From Oligoflexia bacterium (lineage in GTDB: Bacteria > Bdellovibrionota_G > JANQFH01), in the NCBI GenBank assembly GCA_028277945.1, contig JANQFH010000056.1:186001-250000 (forward strand): a DNA stretch of 64,000 nt, written 5' to 3'. The position numbers and the translations under genes were made by a program. The notes under the pieces are model-generated. The model had not been told where the DNA came from. It made no database searches and saw nothing but the letters and a program-made list of their open reading frames with translations. Shown piece by piece: positions 1 to 8,370 of this stretch. Position 1 is the stretch's first letter. Each line of letters begins with the position of its first letter.

Positions 1-569
1 ATGGCTACAACCGAGGGAATAATCAAACTACCCTTGTCACTGGGCACAAGTTTTGGATGGTCCCCATCCATAAACGCAACGCAGCTATTGGTCGTACCAA
101 AATCGATGCCAACAATAGGGCCCTGCATTTCATCGACTGAAGGTTGCGGTATTTGCTTGGCCGCGGTCGCTTCCAACTGCATATCGAGATCGAGCTCCGA
201 GCCGATACCGGCCTCACGGTTTTTGCGGGCAACGTTCCAAACGAACTTGCGACTCGCAGGGGAGAGGCGCACAAAACGAAAGGCCATCCCTGTCGGTTCC
301 TGCGGTTTGTGGGAGCGACGGGTCCAAAGCACCTCGCCTTCGGCCTCGATAACGACCTCCCCAGACTGCAGGCTAATCTGTAAGGCCAACACCGTCCCAG
401 CCGATCTCGGGGTCTCCGTCGGTATAAAGAGACCTTCTTCGTAGATATGACGCCCCAGCCGATTCATCAATGCTTCCAGGCTGGGAAACTTGAGCTTGAG
501 CCGTCCCGCTACGGGCAGAACTGGGGTGGAGGCCGTTGCTTCAGAGCCATCTTTTTTGGGTGGAGCCAT
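1..569 (-). CDS. PilZ-like domain fused to Hsp70/DnaK ATPase, 5' part only
   Basis: An open minus frame begins at ATG 567-569 and runs off the left edge (189 complete codons). Residues about 20-110 resemble the degenerate PilZ-like domain common in Myxococcus proteins: a GLFIPT strand, a GEVLW strand and a [13 protein letters not shown] end. The c-di-GMP signatures RxxxR and (D/N)xSxxG are absent. After a short linker the Hsp70 nucleotide-binding domain starts with [14 protein letters not shown], the phosphate-1 loop of DnaK, followed by IIPSVVA. Canonical DnaK starts directly at the ATPase, so this is a separate Hsp70-like protein and not the housekeeping chaperone. Its substrate-binding part lies outside the window. 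A function as a regulated or sensory chaperone is inference. The gene is divergent from the one starting at 721. Confidence 0.85.
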   Translation of the reverse strand, partial: MAPPKKDGSEATASTPVLPVAGRLKLKFPSLEALMNRLGRHIYEEGLFIPTETPRSAGTVLALQISLQSGEVVIEAEGEVLWTRRSHKPQEPTGMAFRFVRLSPASRKFVWNVARKNREAGIGSELDLDMQLEATAAKQIPQPSVDEMQGPIVGIDFGTTNSCVAFMDGDHPKLVPSDKGSLIIPSVVA

Positions 570-669
570 TGCCTACTCGATACTTTAAGCCTAACAATTT
601 CCACCTTATCTCTCAAGCCGCAGTCGCTGGGGCATTCTTCACACGCTCTATTTGTTGGTACACAAGGAC

Positions 670-699
670 TTGACCCCAACAGCCATATAACGAAATAAT
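670..699 (+). promoter_or_regulatory. Candidate sigma70 promoter for the 721 gene
   Basis: TTGACC (670-675), an 18-nt spacer and AATAAT (694-699) lie 21 bases before the GTG start. A strong ribosome binding site, GGGAGG (710-715), sits five bases before GTG 721 and decides that start. Prediction by eye only. Confidence 0.45.
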
Positions 700-720
700 C
701 AATATCGCAGGGAGGTCGGC

Positions 721-1488
721 GTGCCGAGTATCGATAAACTAGACTATATCCGTTATCGCTTCCGTTTCAGAAGTCGCTCTGATCAGGTAGAGGTAGAAGA
801 GCCGGTGGAATGTAACTTTACCGTCTTTCTTGAAAAAGACACCCATGATCTTGTTCAACCCGTGCGTGAAGAGGAGCCCATTCCTGAGTGGGCGAAGTTG
901 AACTTTGCCAAGTGTGGCAGTTGTCCCTTAGCCGACAAAGACTACAAGTACTGTCCAACGGCACGTTCACTGGTAGACGTCGTCGAATTCTTTGCAGACC
1001 TACCTTCGTATGAAGAGGTTGAAGTGATTGTTGAAACTCCGAAACGGATTATATCGGCACAGACCACCGTGCAACTTGGACTACGTTCACTTATGGGACT
1101 ACTTATGCCGATTAGTGGCTGCCCCATCCTCATGAAACTAAAACCGATGACCTTTACCCACCTTCCCTTTAGTAGCATTGAAGAGACTACCTACCGTGCA
1201 GTGTCGATGTACTTACTCAATCAGTACTTCAGCCATCGTTTTGGCGGAGAGGCGAGCTTTGATCTTGAGGGTCTACGGCAAATCTATAAAGAACTGCACG
1301 ACGTGAACCTTGATTTTTTACAACGCCTGCGTAGCGCCAGCCGTACCGATGCCAACTTAAACAGCCTGGTAAGCCTTGATGTTTTCACGATTGCCATACC
1401 ACGCTCGATCGACAATCAGCTGGAGAAGCTCATGCCCCTATTTATGCCCGATACCGCCGTAGATGATGACAGTGAGAGTTGTCGTTAA
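721..1488 (+). CDS. Conserved cytoplasmic protein with CxxC...C motif (possibly DUF6901 family)
   Basis: A 255-residue protein with a GTG start supported by GGGAGG five bases upstream. It has no signal peptide and no clear membrane span. The middle carries C65, C68 and C78 (KCGSCPL...YCPT), a possible metal or redox site. A conserved-looking stretch, SGCPILMKLKPMTFTHLPF, is followed by a helical segment typical of a small hypothetical family seen in deltaproteobacterial genomes. I believe it resembles DUF6901, but this is from memory of the pattern and its function is unknown. It is transcribed away from the PilZ/Hsp70 gene and ends 6 bases before the convergent DUF5916 gene. No nearby gene hints at its job. 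Confidence 0.7.
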   Translation: MPSIDKLDYIRYRFRFRSRSDQVEVEEPVECNFTVFLEKDTHDLVQPVREEEPIPEWAKLNFAKCGSCPLADKDYKYCPTARSLVDVVEFFADLPSYEEVEVIVETPKRIISAQTTVQLGLRSLMGLLMPISGCPILMKLKPMTFTHLPFSSIEETTYRAVSMYLLNQYFSHRFGGEASFDLEGLRQIYKELHDVNLDFLQRLRSASRTDANLNSLVSLDVFTIAIPRSIDNQLEKLMPLFMPDTAVDDDSESCR

Positions 1489-1494
1489 ACACTC

Positions 1495-3693
1495 TTACAC
1501 GTTAAAATAGACGACGACCTTGACGAGAAAACTACGGAAGAGAGCATCAAAGCTGGCATCTTCTCTCTCCTCACTGTAGACGACAAAGAGATCACTTAAG
1601 GGACGAAAACGCCAACGAAACCGGTATTGAAAGTTGAGCTGGTCATCAGGCTGGTTCCACGAGGCGTTGGCATCCAGATACATCTGCTGGTTGATGGAGT
1701 AGCTCGCCGAGCTGTTCAGTGCCGCAGTGACAAAATCAGCCTGCAGGTCTGGGATGTCAATTAGGCTAACGTTGGCGCTGCTGTTGAAGTAGAGAGTGCT
1801 TAGGGGTCGAACCAGGAAACCGGGACGAAACTGGTGGATGGTGCCACCAAAGAAGCCACCGTAGCGGTAGGTAGCAAACGCACCAATATTATAGCGCTCC
1901 GGCATAGTTGCCGCCACTTCGAGTGCCGCCTCAGTATAGCGCCCTACTGGAATATCTACCTTATCCGCGATATCAAAGACCTCTAGCACCTCGTCGGAAA
2001 AGTAATCGACCCGCAGGGTAAAGGTATAGTCGCTGTTGGTCTCTACGAAACTTCTTATACCAACAGAATAGTCCAGCAAGTCGTCAACCTCATCGCTAAA
2101 GTTCATGCTACCTCTGAGGGTGAAATTCAACTGATTGATGTTGTGCTGAGCCAAGCGGTATCGCCGCACGACAGCAACCGCCTCGCGAAAGATGCCGGTG
2201 CGGGCTATAAAGCCAATCTCGGGATTGAAATCGTCGCTAACATAGTAATTGGCTTGAACCAACTCCCAGTTGTGAGAGCGGAGGTGTAGGTCTAGATTGG
2301 CAATACCCCCAACACCTTCAATGGCATCAGGATCATCCTCATCAGCAGGATTGGAGTGCGTTGCAGCCGCAAAGGCACCAAGTACCAGGCGGTCTTTTAA
2401 CAAGCGCAAGGTGGAATCAAAGCCAACGGCGCTATTGTCACCAATCTCCCCTGAGGTGTCCTGTCGGTGGGTAACAATCATACCGAGGTTTGATTGGTTA
2501 AAAACATTCTGACGAAAACGTCCAACCGTAAAGTTTCTGCTGGGAATCGTGCCCCTTTCTTCTGTCTGCATGTTCAGCAAACCATATTCGAAGTCCCCAA
2601 AGCTGCCAAAAGATCGCAACCCAGCAATAATTGGCACCGGCACCGTTTCGTCATCCTCTTCATCAAGACCAATGCGACGGCTGAAAAAAAGCTGTGCTAC
2701 TCGTGGCAAACCAAAATCAAAGTACTGCGGTCCTGCTAAGAAAAAACTCCGCTTTTCCGGAAAGAAGAGAGAGAAACGGTTTAGATTTATCTGCACATCA
2801 TCAATATCCGTCTGTGAAAAGTCTGTGTTAACCGTTAGCTGGAGGATGGCATTTCTCGCCAGTCCGTACTTAAGGTCAATGCCCGGCTCTAAGACAAAGT
2901 CTTCATCTCCGGCATCGTCTTCATAGCCGCTGACAAGAAAGGGAAAGAGCTGGAGCTTATGGGAGCTCTGCTGCGGAATGTTGTTGGTACCAGAGAGATG
3001 GCCGAAGAAGTTGGTTTGCAGGCCGCCAAAAGGCCGCGGGATCGGCGCCCAGTCGGATTCTTCATCCTGGCGGCGTAGCATACGCGTGATGTTCAGCCCC
3101 ATAAAGGGTGTCTTCTCTGGGTCATAGTCTAAGGAGACAAAGGGAATACAATACTCTGCATGCCACCCCTGCTCATCTACAGTGGCTGCCGCTTGCCAAA
3201 CCGTATCCCACTCGCCTAAGAACTGCTCACCGTTATTCAACACCTTAACATCACGTCTCGTGCCGTACGGATTGACTGCAAAATAGTACACGGTACGTTG
3301 ATCGTGGGCGGAATCGATTTTTACCGCCAACCAATCATCGGAGAAGATGCGATTTGAATCAAACCGTTTGGTGCGACGGATGATTTTCTCTGGCTCACTA
3401 TCTAACGCGTCAATACCAATGTAGAGAAATTGTTCATCGTAAAGCACGCGAAAGGCCGTTTTTTCACTCGCTGGCATGCCAACAAAGGGTTTACGCTGGA
3501 TAAAATTGCTGTAGGTCTCAGCATTTTTCCAGGCTGCTTCGTTAAGTTGACCATCTATGGCAATGACCCCCTGCAGTCTCGCAGCCTTGGCTACAGGAAC
3601 ATCGTTATCTACCGAGGCTAGAGCGAGTGTCGGCACCAACCAACATGCCAAAACAAAGCTGCGCTTACCAACTGAGGCGGCAGGCATCGCCAT
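1495..3693 (-). CDS. DUF5916 outer-membrane protein with N-terminal CBM9-like domain
   Basis: A 732-residue exported protein. An N-terminal signal peptide with hydrophobic core FVLACWLVPTLALA probably ends before SVDND. Residues about 40-220 form a CBM9-like sugar-binding fold (IAIDGQLNEAAW, FLYIGIDALD, WHAEYCIPF). The rest is DUF5916: the hallmark stretch NRFSLFFPEKRSFFLAG is followed by alternating aromatic and polar strands consistent with an outer-membrane beta barrel, ending in ...VVVYFNV with an aromatic near the C-terminus. Homologues are predicted outer-membrane proteins of unknown substrate, some annotated as hydrolases without proof. Translation could start at ATG 3693 or at the in-frame ATG 3687. 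The gene stands alone between convergent and divergent neighbours. Confidence 0.88.
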   Translation of the reverse strand: MAMPAASVGKRSFVLACWLVPTLALASVDNDVPVAKAARLQGVIAIDGQLNEAAWKNAETYSNFIQRKPFVGMPASEKTAFRVLYDEQFLYIGIDALDSEPEKIIRRTKRFDSNRIFSDDWLAVKIDSAHDQRTVYYFAVNPYGTRRDVKVLNNGEQFLGEWDTVWQAAATVDEQGWHAEYCIPFVSLDYDPEKTPFMGLNITRMLRRQDEESDWAPIPRPFGGLQTNFFGHLSGTNNIPQQSSHKLQLFPFLVSGYEDDAGDEDFVLEPGIDLKYGLARNAILQLTVNTDFSQTDIDDVQINLNRFSLFFPEKRSFFLAGPQYFDFGLPRVAQLFFSRRIGLDEEDDETVPVPIIAGLRSFGSFGDFEYGLLNMQTEERGTIPSRNFTVGRFRQNVFNQSNLGMIVTHRQDTSGEIGDNSAVGFDSTLRLLKDRLVLGAFAAATHSNPADEDDPDAIEGVGGIANLDLHLRSHNWELVQANYYVSDDFNPEIGFIARTGIFREAVAVVRRYRLAQHNINQLNFTLRGSMNFSDEVDDLLDYSVGIRSFVETNSDYTFTLRVDYFSDEVLEVFDIADKVDIPVGRYTEAALEVAATMPERYNIGAFATYRYGGFFGGTIHQFRPGFLVRPLSTLYFNSSANVSLIDIPDLQADFVTAALNSSASYSINQQMYLDANASWNQPDDQLNFQYRFRWRFRPLSDLFVVYSEEREDASFDALFRSFLVKVVVYFNV

Positions 3694-4061
3694 CCTATAT
3701 GGGATCGTATCGTAGATGTCAAAAGTAGCGGCGGGCGACGAGAGCTATCTTTTTTCTGCCATTTTGCTATACAGCGCTGATGCCCACGCCAGCAGTAGAT
3801 CTCCCCGGACTTACGACCGAGGTTCTGTCCGGGGAGATTCAGGCACTACACGGCAAACTCGCACCCAGGCCGATGGCCTCCCTTTGGTCGGCGAGCTGTA
3901 AGGTGGCTTCGCAGGATTCTATCTTTCGCCTTCGACGAAATGCAGGTTCACTCGGCCAGTGCCCGGCCGACGAGTCAGAGACGAGGAGGGAAAGGGCGCC
4001 CAATGACAGTCGCGAGCTAGCGTAGCGACTAACCATAGATGCGAAAGCGAGGCCCCGAAGA
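3694..4061. other. 368-bp gene-free interval dense in hairpins
   Basis: No credible gene is present; the short frames here have no family features. Five inverted repeats follow one another: 3799-3838 (12-bp perfect arms, ATCTCCCCGGAC), 3858-3895 (CTCGC/GCGAG enclosing GGCC-GAT-GGCC), 3924-3940 (TTTCG/CGAAA), 3950-3975 (ACTCGGCC paired with GGCCG-A-CGAGT) and 4008-4030 (AGTCGC/GCGACT). None is followed by a T-run, so they do not look like simple terminators. The interval lies between divergent genes. It could be a structured 5' leader of the threonine aldolase gene or an independent small RNA. It did not match my memory of RNase P RNA, tmRNA, SRP RNA or common riboswitches. Confidence 0.4.
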
Positions 4062-5144
4062 ATGCTAAACAAAAATCTCCAAAAACAAAGTGGGGCGAGC
4101 AATAAAAAAGACTTCCGCTCGGATACCGTTACCCAGCCAACACAAGCGATGCGCGAAGCCATGTACCGAGCCGAGGTCGGAGATGATGTTATTGGCGAAG
4201 ATCCGAGCGTCAACGCCCTGCAAGAATACAGTGCTGAACTTTTAGGTAAAGAGGCGGCTCTGTTTGTCCCTTCTGGCACCATGGGAAATCAGTGCGCTAT
4301 CTTAAGCCAGACAAACTCCGGCAATGAAGTACTTCTGGCGGAACGCTGCCACATTATCCAGCACGAAGCAGGTGCCGCAGCCTTGCTCTCACGTGTCCAG
4401 CTGAGAACACTGAGTGCGAACTCAACGCATCTACAGGCAAAGGATCTGCGTACGCGCATACGAGACAAAAACATCAAGGATGTGCACTATCCGCAAACTG
4501 GGTTGATCTGTGTGGAACAGGCCACAGCCGATGGTACAGTGGTTCCAATTGAAGAACTCGCAGCCATTCAAGCCATTGCAAAAACCCAATCAGTTCCCAT
4601 CCACATGGACGGGGCGCGGCTCTTTAATGCCGCGGTTGCCCTTAATAAAGAACCCAGAGAGCTTTCTGTCTTTGCGAACACCGTCAGCTTTTGCCTCTCT
4701 AAAGGACTGTGTGCTCCTGTTGGCTCCGTGCTGGCAGGGACAAAGGCGATCATCGACCGAGCCAGAGGTTTTCGCAAGATCTTGGGTGGTGGCATGCGCC
4801 AAGCTGGTTTCCTAGCAGCAGCCGGTATGGTGGCATTGAAGGAAATCCGCCCGAATCTTAAAGCCGACCATGACAAAGCCACACTGTTGGCTGAACGGTT
4901 GCGAGAGATCCCCGGTGCTGTCATCCCCTTTGCACCGCAAATCAACATGGTCTTTCTCTCACTAGAAAATTACAACATCTCTGGTCATGACATCATGAAC
5001 GCACTGCGAGACAAGCATATCTACATTTACCCTGATGAAGATGGCGTACTGCGCTTTGTAACCCACCACTACATTAGTGAGGAAGGCATCCATCTACTCG
5101 TGGATGCGCTTCGTCCTCTCCTTGAAGCCAACTTGAAAGCGTAG
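4062..5144 (+). CDS. ltaE: Low-specificity L-threonine aldolase
   Basis: A 360-residue PLP enzyme of fold type I that cleaves L-threonine or L-allo-threonine to glycine and acetaldehyde in the cytoplasm. The family start [11 protein letters not shown] is at residues 17-27. Other landmarks are [16 protein letters not shown], the VPSGTMGNQ cofactor loop, [10 protein letters not shown] (PLP-binding Asp) and [14 protein letters not shown] with the Schiff-base lysine. Length is close to the usual 340-350 plus a short N-terminal extension. No good ribosome binding site precedes ATG 4062, so a downstream start before the RSDTVTQP motif is possible. The next gene begins 3 bases after the stop, so the two are probably co-transcribed. 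Confidence 0.92.
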   Translation: MLNKNLQKQSGASNKKDFRSDTVTQPTQAMREAMYRAEVGDDVIGEDPSVNALQEYSAELLGKEAALFVPSGTMGNQCAILSQTNSGNEVLLAERCHIIQHEAGAAALLSRVQLRTLSANSTHLQAKDLRTRIRDKNIKDVHYPQTGLICVEQATADGTVVPIEELAAIQAIAKTQSVPIHMDGARLFNAAVALNKEPRELSVFANTVSFCLSKGLCAPVGSVLAGTKAIIDRARGFRKILGGGMRQAGFLAAAGMVALKEIRPNLKADHDKATLLAERLREIPGAVIPFAPQINMVFLSLENYNISGHDIMNALRDKHIYIYPDEDGVLRFVTHHYISEEGIHLLVDALRPLLEANLKA

Positions 5145-5147
5145 CAG

Positions 5148-6041
5148 TTGCAGCTTCGAGCCCACACCATTCTCTTCATTGCCTGTTTTTTTTGGGCCAT
5201 CTCCTTCATCGCCACTAAAGTAGCCATCAAATCGGTGCAACCGCTCACTATTGTGTTTGTACGCACGCTGTTTGCCTCGCTCTGTTTCCTACTCTGGTTC
5301 ACTGCTATAGGAAGAATCAAGCATCTTATTTCACTCTGTTGCCGACGCGAATTCTTACCGTTCTTTCTCATCGTGACCCTACTCAACACGCTGCACTACG
5401 TCGTACAGACCGTTGGCCTGCAGTTTACTACAGCTGCAAATGCCTCCCTTTACGTCAACGGCGCGCCGATCGCGATACTGCTAATTGCCGCCATATTTTT
5501 AAAGGAACGCATCACCTTGCAAAAAGGCATCGGTGTTTTGATTGCGCTCATAGGCGTCGGTACGGTCATGGGCTGGCAAAACATATTCGCCTTAGAGTTA
5601 CGCCGTTATCTATTGGGAGATCTGCTGGTCCTCTCCAGCACTGTCATGTGGGGTGTGCTGACCGTTTACAGCAAGAAATTCACCGTCAGGCTGACGGCCA
5701 TGGAGATCTCTGCGGTCATGACGTTATTTGGAACGGTGATGATGTTGCCGTTCGCTTGGTGGGAGTTTGGCTCGATCACCAATTTCTACTTTAACCCCTT
5801 CCCACTCGAGGCGTGGCTAGCCATGGCTTTCTTGGGAGTTACCTGCTCCTTTCTGGCGGTAGCGCTCTACATCAAGGCTTTGGTGTGGGTTGAATCACAA
5901 AAGGTGGGTATCTACCTCTATACAATCCCACCCATGACCTATCTGTTCGCCGCTCTCTACCTGAGAGAGAGTATCGGTGTAAGCCTAATCCTTGGAACTG
6001 TGATGGTTACCGCCGGCGTCTGGCTCACCCAACGTAGTTAG
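5148..6041 (+). CDS. EamA/DMT-family permease
   Basis: A 297-residue integral membrane protein with about ten hydrophobic helices in two repeated halves. The start of the first half (ACFFWAISFIATKVAIKSVQP) and of the second (LLVLSSTVMWGVLTVYSKKF) show the EamA drug/metabolite transporter pattern, as does ...ALYLRESIGVSLILGTVMVTAGVWL near the end. The start is TTG 5148, three bases after the aldolase stop. No better start exists before the first helix, and translational coupling is likely. Family members export amino acids or other metabolites; linkage to threonine aldolase suggests an amino-acid-related substrate, but this is only inference. Confidence 0.85.
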   Translation: MQLRAHTILFIACFFWAISFIATKVAIKSVQPLTIVFVRTLFASLCFLLWFTAIGRIKHLISLCCRREFLPFFLIVTLLNTLHYVVQTVGLQFTTAANASLYVNGAPIAILLIAAIFLKERITLQKGIGVLIALIGVGTVMGWQNIFALELRRYLLGDLLVLSSTVMWGVLTVYSKKFTVRLTAMEISAVMTLFGTVMMLPFAWWEFGSITNFYFNPFPLEAWLAMAFLGVTCSFLAVALYIKALVWVESQKVGIYLYTIPPMTYLFAALYLRESIGVSLILGTVMVTAGVWLTQRS

Positions 6042-6046
6042 ATAGG

Positions 6047-6114
6047 TCCCTAGAAGGTACGGCCTTACTTTCAGGGAATGCATTCCCTGAAAGTAAGGCC
6101 GTACCTTCTAGGGA
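6047..6114. repeat. Palindromic repeat copy A: perfect 68-bp palindrome
   Basis: The left arm 6047-6080 (starts TCCCTAGAAGGTACGGCC) and right arm 6081-6114 are exact reverse complements over 34 bp with no spacer, centred on ATGCAT. It lies between the convergent EamA gene and hpt. Two related copies are found at 35540-35569 and 36984-37042. It has no flanking T-run. It may act as a two-way transcription end or mRNA stabiliser, or be a miniature mobile element; function is inference. Confidence 0.9.
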
Positions 6115-6130
6115 TACATACTCTGGGCTA

Positions 6131-6661
6131 CTAGATGAGCTCCTTAGGGAGGATGGCAACATAGGGGAGGTTGCGGTACTTCTCCGCATAGTCAAGGCCG
6201 TAACCAACGACAAAGTCATTGCCGATCTCAAAGCCAACGTAGTCCACCGTAACGTCATTCTTGAGGCTGCCAGGCTTTAAGAGCAAGGTTACCACTTTCA
6301 GTGATGCCGGCTTTTTGGTTTTCAGGTTTTCTAGCACATAGTTGATGGTGAGCCCTGTATCGACGATATCTTCAATGAGCAGTATGTCCTTGGCTTCGGC
6401 AGAATGGCCAAGGTCTAATACCATTTTTGCGACACCAGACGATTTGGTGTCATTGCCGTAGCTAGAGACACAGATGAAATCTGTCTCTAACGGCAACTGA
6501 ATAGCCTGAATCAAATCGGCAAAGAACGGTATAGCGCCTTTGAGAATAGCAACGCACAGCAGGTTTTTATTTTTGTAGTCATTGCTAATCTGATCTCCAA
6601 GCTCGTTAACCTTCTGTTGGATTCTCTCAACAGTGATTAGTGGTTGTAACTCTGGTAACAA
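6131..6661 (-). CDS. hpt: Hypoxanthine phosphoribosyltransferase
   Basis: A 176-residue cytoplasmic enzyme that joins hypoxanthine (and often guanine) to PRPP to make IMP/GMP. The PRPP loop is LLIEDIVDTGLT. Other family marks are AILKGAIPFFADL near the N-terminus and VDYVGFEIGNDFVVGYGLDYAEKYRNLPYV at the base-binding end. Length matches bacterial Hpt. The start is TTG 6661, preceded by a G-run (GGGGG) at suitable distance; no nearby ATG fits the family start. It lies 12 bases downstream of the uracil phosphoribosyltransferase gene in a salvage operon. Confidence 0.95.
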   Translation of the reverse strand: MLPELQPLITVERIQQKVNELGDQISNDYKNKNLLCVAILKGAIPFFADLIQAIQLPLETDFICVSSYGNDTKSSGVAKMVLDLGHSAEAKDILLIEDIVDTGLTINYVLENLKTKKPASLKVVTLLLKPGSLKNDVTVDYVGFEIGNDFVVGYGLDYAEKYRNLPYVAILPKELI

Positions 6662-6673
6662 CGGTATTGCCCC

Positions 6674-7492
6674 CTACACAAAAGAGTTGTTCATCAGTTC
6701 GCCAACGCCACCAGCACCTGGGACGATATACTGCTTATCGTTAAGACCACGTTCCTGCTGCCAATGGGTGCCTGGCTGTGTCTCCAGGACAGATGCAGAG
6801 CTAAGACCACGGTCTAATCTAACAGTGAGGATCTCTGCCTGCGGGCAAGCCTTGGTCACCCGAGCCAACGCCTCTGGAGCGGTGATCAGATGGACGATGA
6901 TCGTCTTGCACGGCACTCCAGGTACCTGTTGCTTATAAAGATCAAGCGCCTCGACAATAGAGTATCCGGTTGCAGCCATGGGATCAGGTATCAACAAGAT
7001 GGCGCCATCGACCGAACCGCCAATCTTGCTACCAGCCACGGCGGCACCGGTAACCCTCTCTTTGTCGTCAACAGCCCGACCAATAAAGATATGGTCGACC
7101 CTCACCTGGCTCGGGTTGAGGATCTTACTAAAGAAGGCGAGCGCCTCGGCACTGGGCAGGATGCCGGCACGAGCGAGATCAACCACCACCAACGGCTGTT
7201 CGCGGGCTATGACCTCCCCGGAGAACACACCCTCAGGATTGAACTCAATGAGACGGGTGGTCACATCTACAGGACGACGTTGCAGAAAGCGGCTGGCAAC
7301 CATGCCAAACAGGACCTGGTACATCTCCTTGATGATCTCATTAAAGCGGGGCTGTATGGTCTCTGGTGATGAGAGCTGGGCTGCGAGCGTCAGCAGATAA
7401 GGATTGTCAATCAAGTGAACCCTATTGCCATAACGGTGCTCACGCTCACAAAAGTGGTAGTTACTCTGTTGATACTGCTTGTCCCGCTTCAT
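6674..7492 (-). CDS. upp: Uracil phosphoribosyltransferase-like protein
   Basis: A 272-residue PRPP-using enzyme predicted to convert uracil to UMP. The phosphoribosyl loop reads LLIPDPMAATG (usual LLPDPMLATG). The carboxy end, QYIVPGAGGVGELMNN, matches the family's YIVPGLGDAGDR region. VVVDLARAGILPSAEAL corresponds to the PLRAG segment but is altered. The protein is about 60 residues longer than E. coli Upp because of an N-terminal extension, so it may belong to a divergent subgroup; specificity for uracil is likely but not proven. It lies between punA and hpt on the same strand with 12-15 base gaps. Confidence 0.82.
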   Translation of the reverse strand: MKRDKQYQQSNYHFCEREHRYGNRVHLIDNPYLLTLAAQLSSPETIQPRFNEIIKEMYQVLFGMVASRFLQRRPVDVTTRLIEFNPEGVFSGEVIAREQPLVVVDLARAGILPSAEALAFFSKILNPSQVRVDHIFIGRAVDDKERVTGAAVAGSKIGGSVDGAILLIPDPMAATGYSIVEALDLYKQQVPGVPCKTIIVHLITAPEALARVTKACPQAEILTVRLDRGLSSASVLETQPGTHWQQERGLNDKQYIVPGAGGVGELMNNSFV

Positions 7493-7507
7493 CGTCGCCC
7501 CTTCAAA

Positions 7508-8344
7508 TCAAAGCGTTGTTAAGATTTCACATATAACCTTGCCCAGATCTGCGGTTGCACGGCCAACGTTTGTGACCACCTCATCATGAGAGAGCGGTTT
7601 ATCCGTAAGCCCCGATGCCTTGTTGGCAATGATAGAAAAACCCAACACCCGCATTCCTTGATGTCTAGCGACAATCGCCTCAGGCACCGTCGACATGCCC
7701 ACGGCATCGGCACCCATGGCCCTAAACATCTGAATCTCTGCTGGGGTTTCATATTGCGGGCCAACAACACCGATATAGACACCCTCCTTCAAACTGACTC
7801 CTACTTGCTCGGCTATCTGAAAAGCCTGCAGACGTAGAGCTGCATCGTAGACCTCGCTCATGTCCGGGAAACGACTGCCATACTCATCAAGGTTTGGGCC
7901 GCGCAGCGGACTGGATTCCATGAGGTTGATATGATCACGAATCACCATACAGTCACCAACTTCCAAGTCCTTGCGGATGCCCCCCGATGCATTGGTCAAG
8001 ATGACATGTTTAACACCCAGGTGATGCAAGACGCGTATGGGTAGCGTCACCTCCTGCAACGTATGCCCCTCATAAAAATGAAAGCGCCCAGACAACACAA
8101 ACACTTGTCGTTGCGGGTCTTTAGACAGGTTACACAGCAGTAGCTTGCCGGCGTGGCCTTGTACGGTGGTAACGGGGAAGCCAGGGATGGCTGAATAGGA
8201 TAGTTCCTTGACTATCTGCATATCAGCAAGTGTCCGCTCAAATCCGGACCCGAGTACTAACACCGTGGTTGTCGCGGGACGTGAAAAAACATCACGGATT
8301 GCCTTGGTGGCATTTTGAATACGCTTATCAAAGTCTAGCTGCAT
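7508..8344 (-). CDS. punA: Purine-nucleoside phosphorylase (trimeric type)
   Basis: A 278-residue enzyme that cleaves inosine or guanosine with phosphate to the base and ribose-1-phosphate. Key family elements are VLVLGSGFERTLAD (phosphate site), GFPVTTVQGHAGKLL, FHFYEGH, LTNASGGI, VGPQYETPAEIQMFRAMGADAVGMSTVPE and IIANKASGL (base-binding Asn in TNxA/IxNxA). These features and the length place it in the low-molecular-mass trimeric group, not the hexameric DeoD group. It supplies hypoxanthine and guanine to the Hpt encoded downstream, and lies 26 bases after the deoA-type gene. Confidence 0.93.
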   Translation of the reverse strand: MQLDFDKRIQNATKAIRDVFSRPATTTVLVLGSGFERTLADMQIVKELSYSAIPGFPVTTVQGHAGKLLLCNLSKDPQRQVFVLSGRFHFYEGHTLQEVTLPIRVLHHLGVKHVILTNASGGIRKDLEVGDCMVIRDHINLMESSPLRGPNLDEYGSRFPDMSEVYDAALRLQAFQIAEQVGVSLKEGVYIGVVGPQYETPAEIQMFRAMGADAVGMSTVPEAIVARHQGMRVLGFSIIANKASGLTDKPLSHDEVVTNVGRATADLGKVICEILTTL

Positions 8345-8370
8345 GCAAGTTCCTCTTGAGACCTAACTCG

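Noticed and set aside
1-444. Plus-strand open frame of 147 codons at the left edge
   Set aside because: It is antisense to the PilZ/Hsp70 frame, which contains the unmistakable GIDFGTTNS motif on the minus strand.
3797-4031. RNase P RNA, tmRNA or SRP RNA in the 3.7-4.06 kb gap
   Set aside because: I compared remembered core motifs (such as GAGGAAAGTCC for RNase P and the tmRNA ends) on both strands and found no match.
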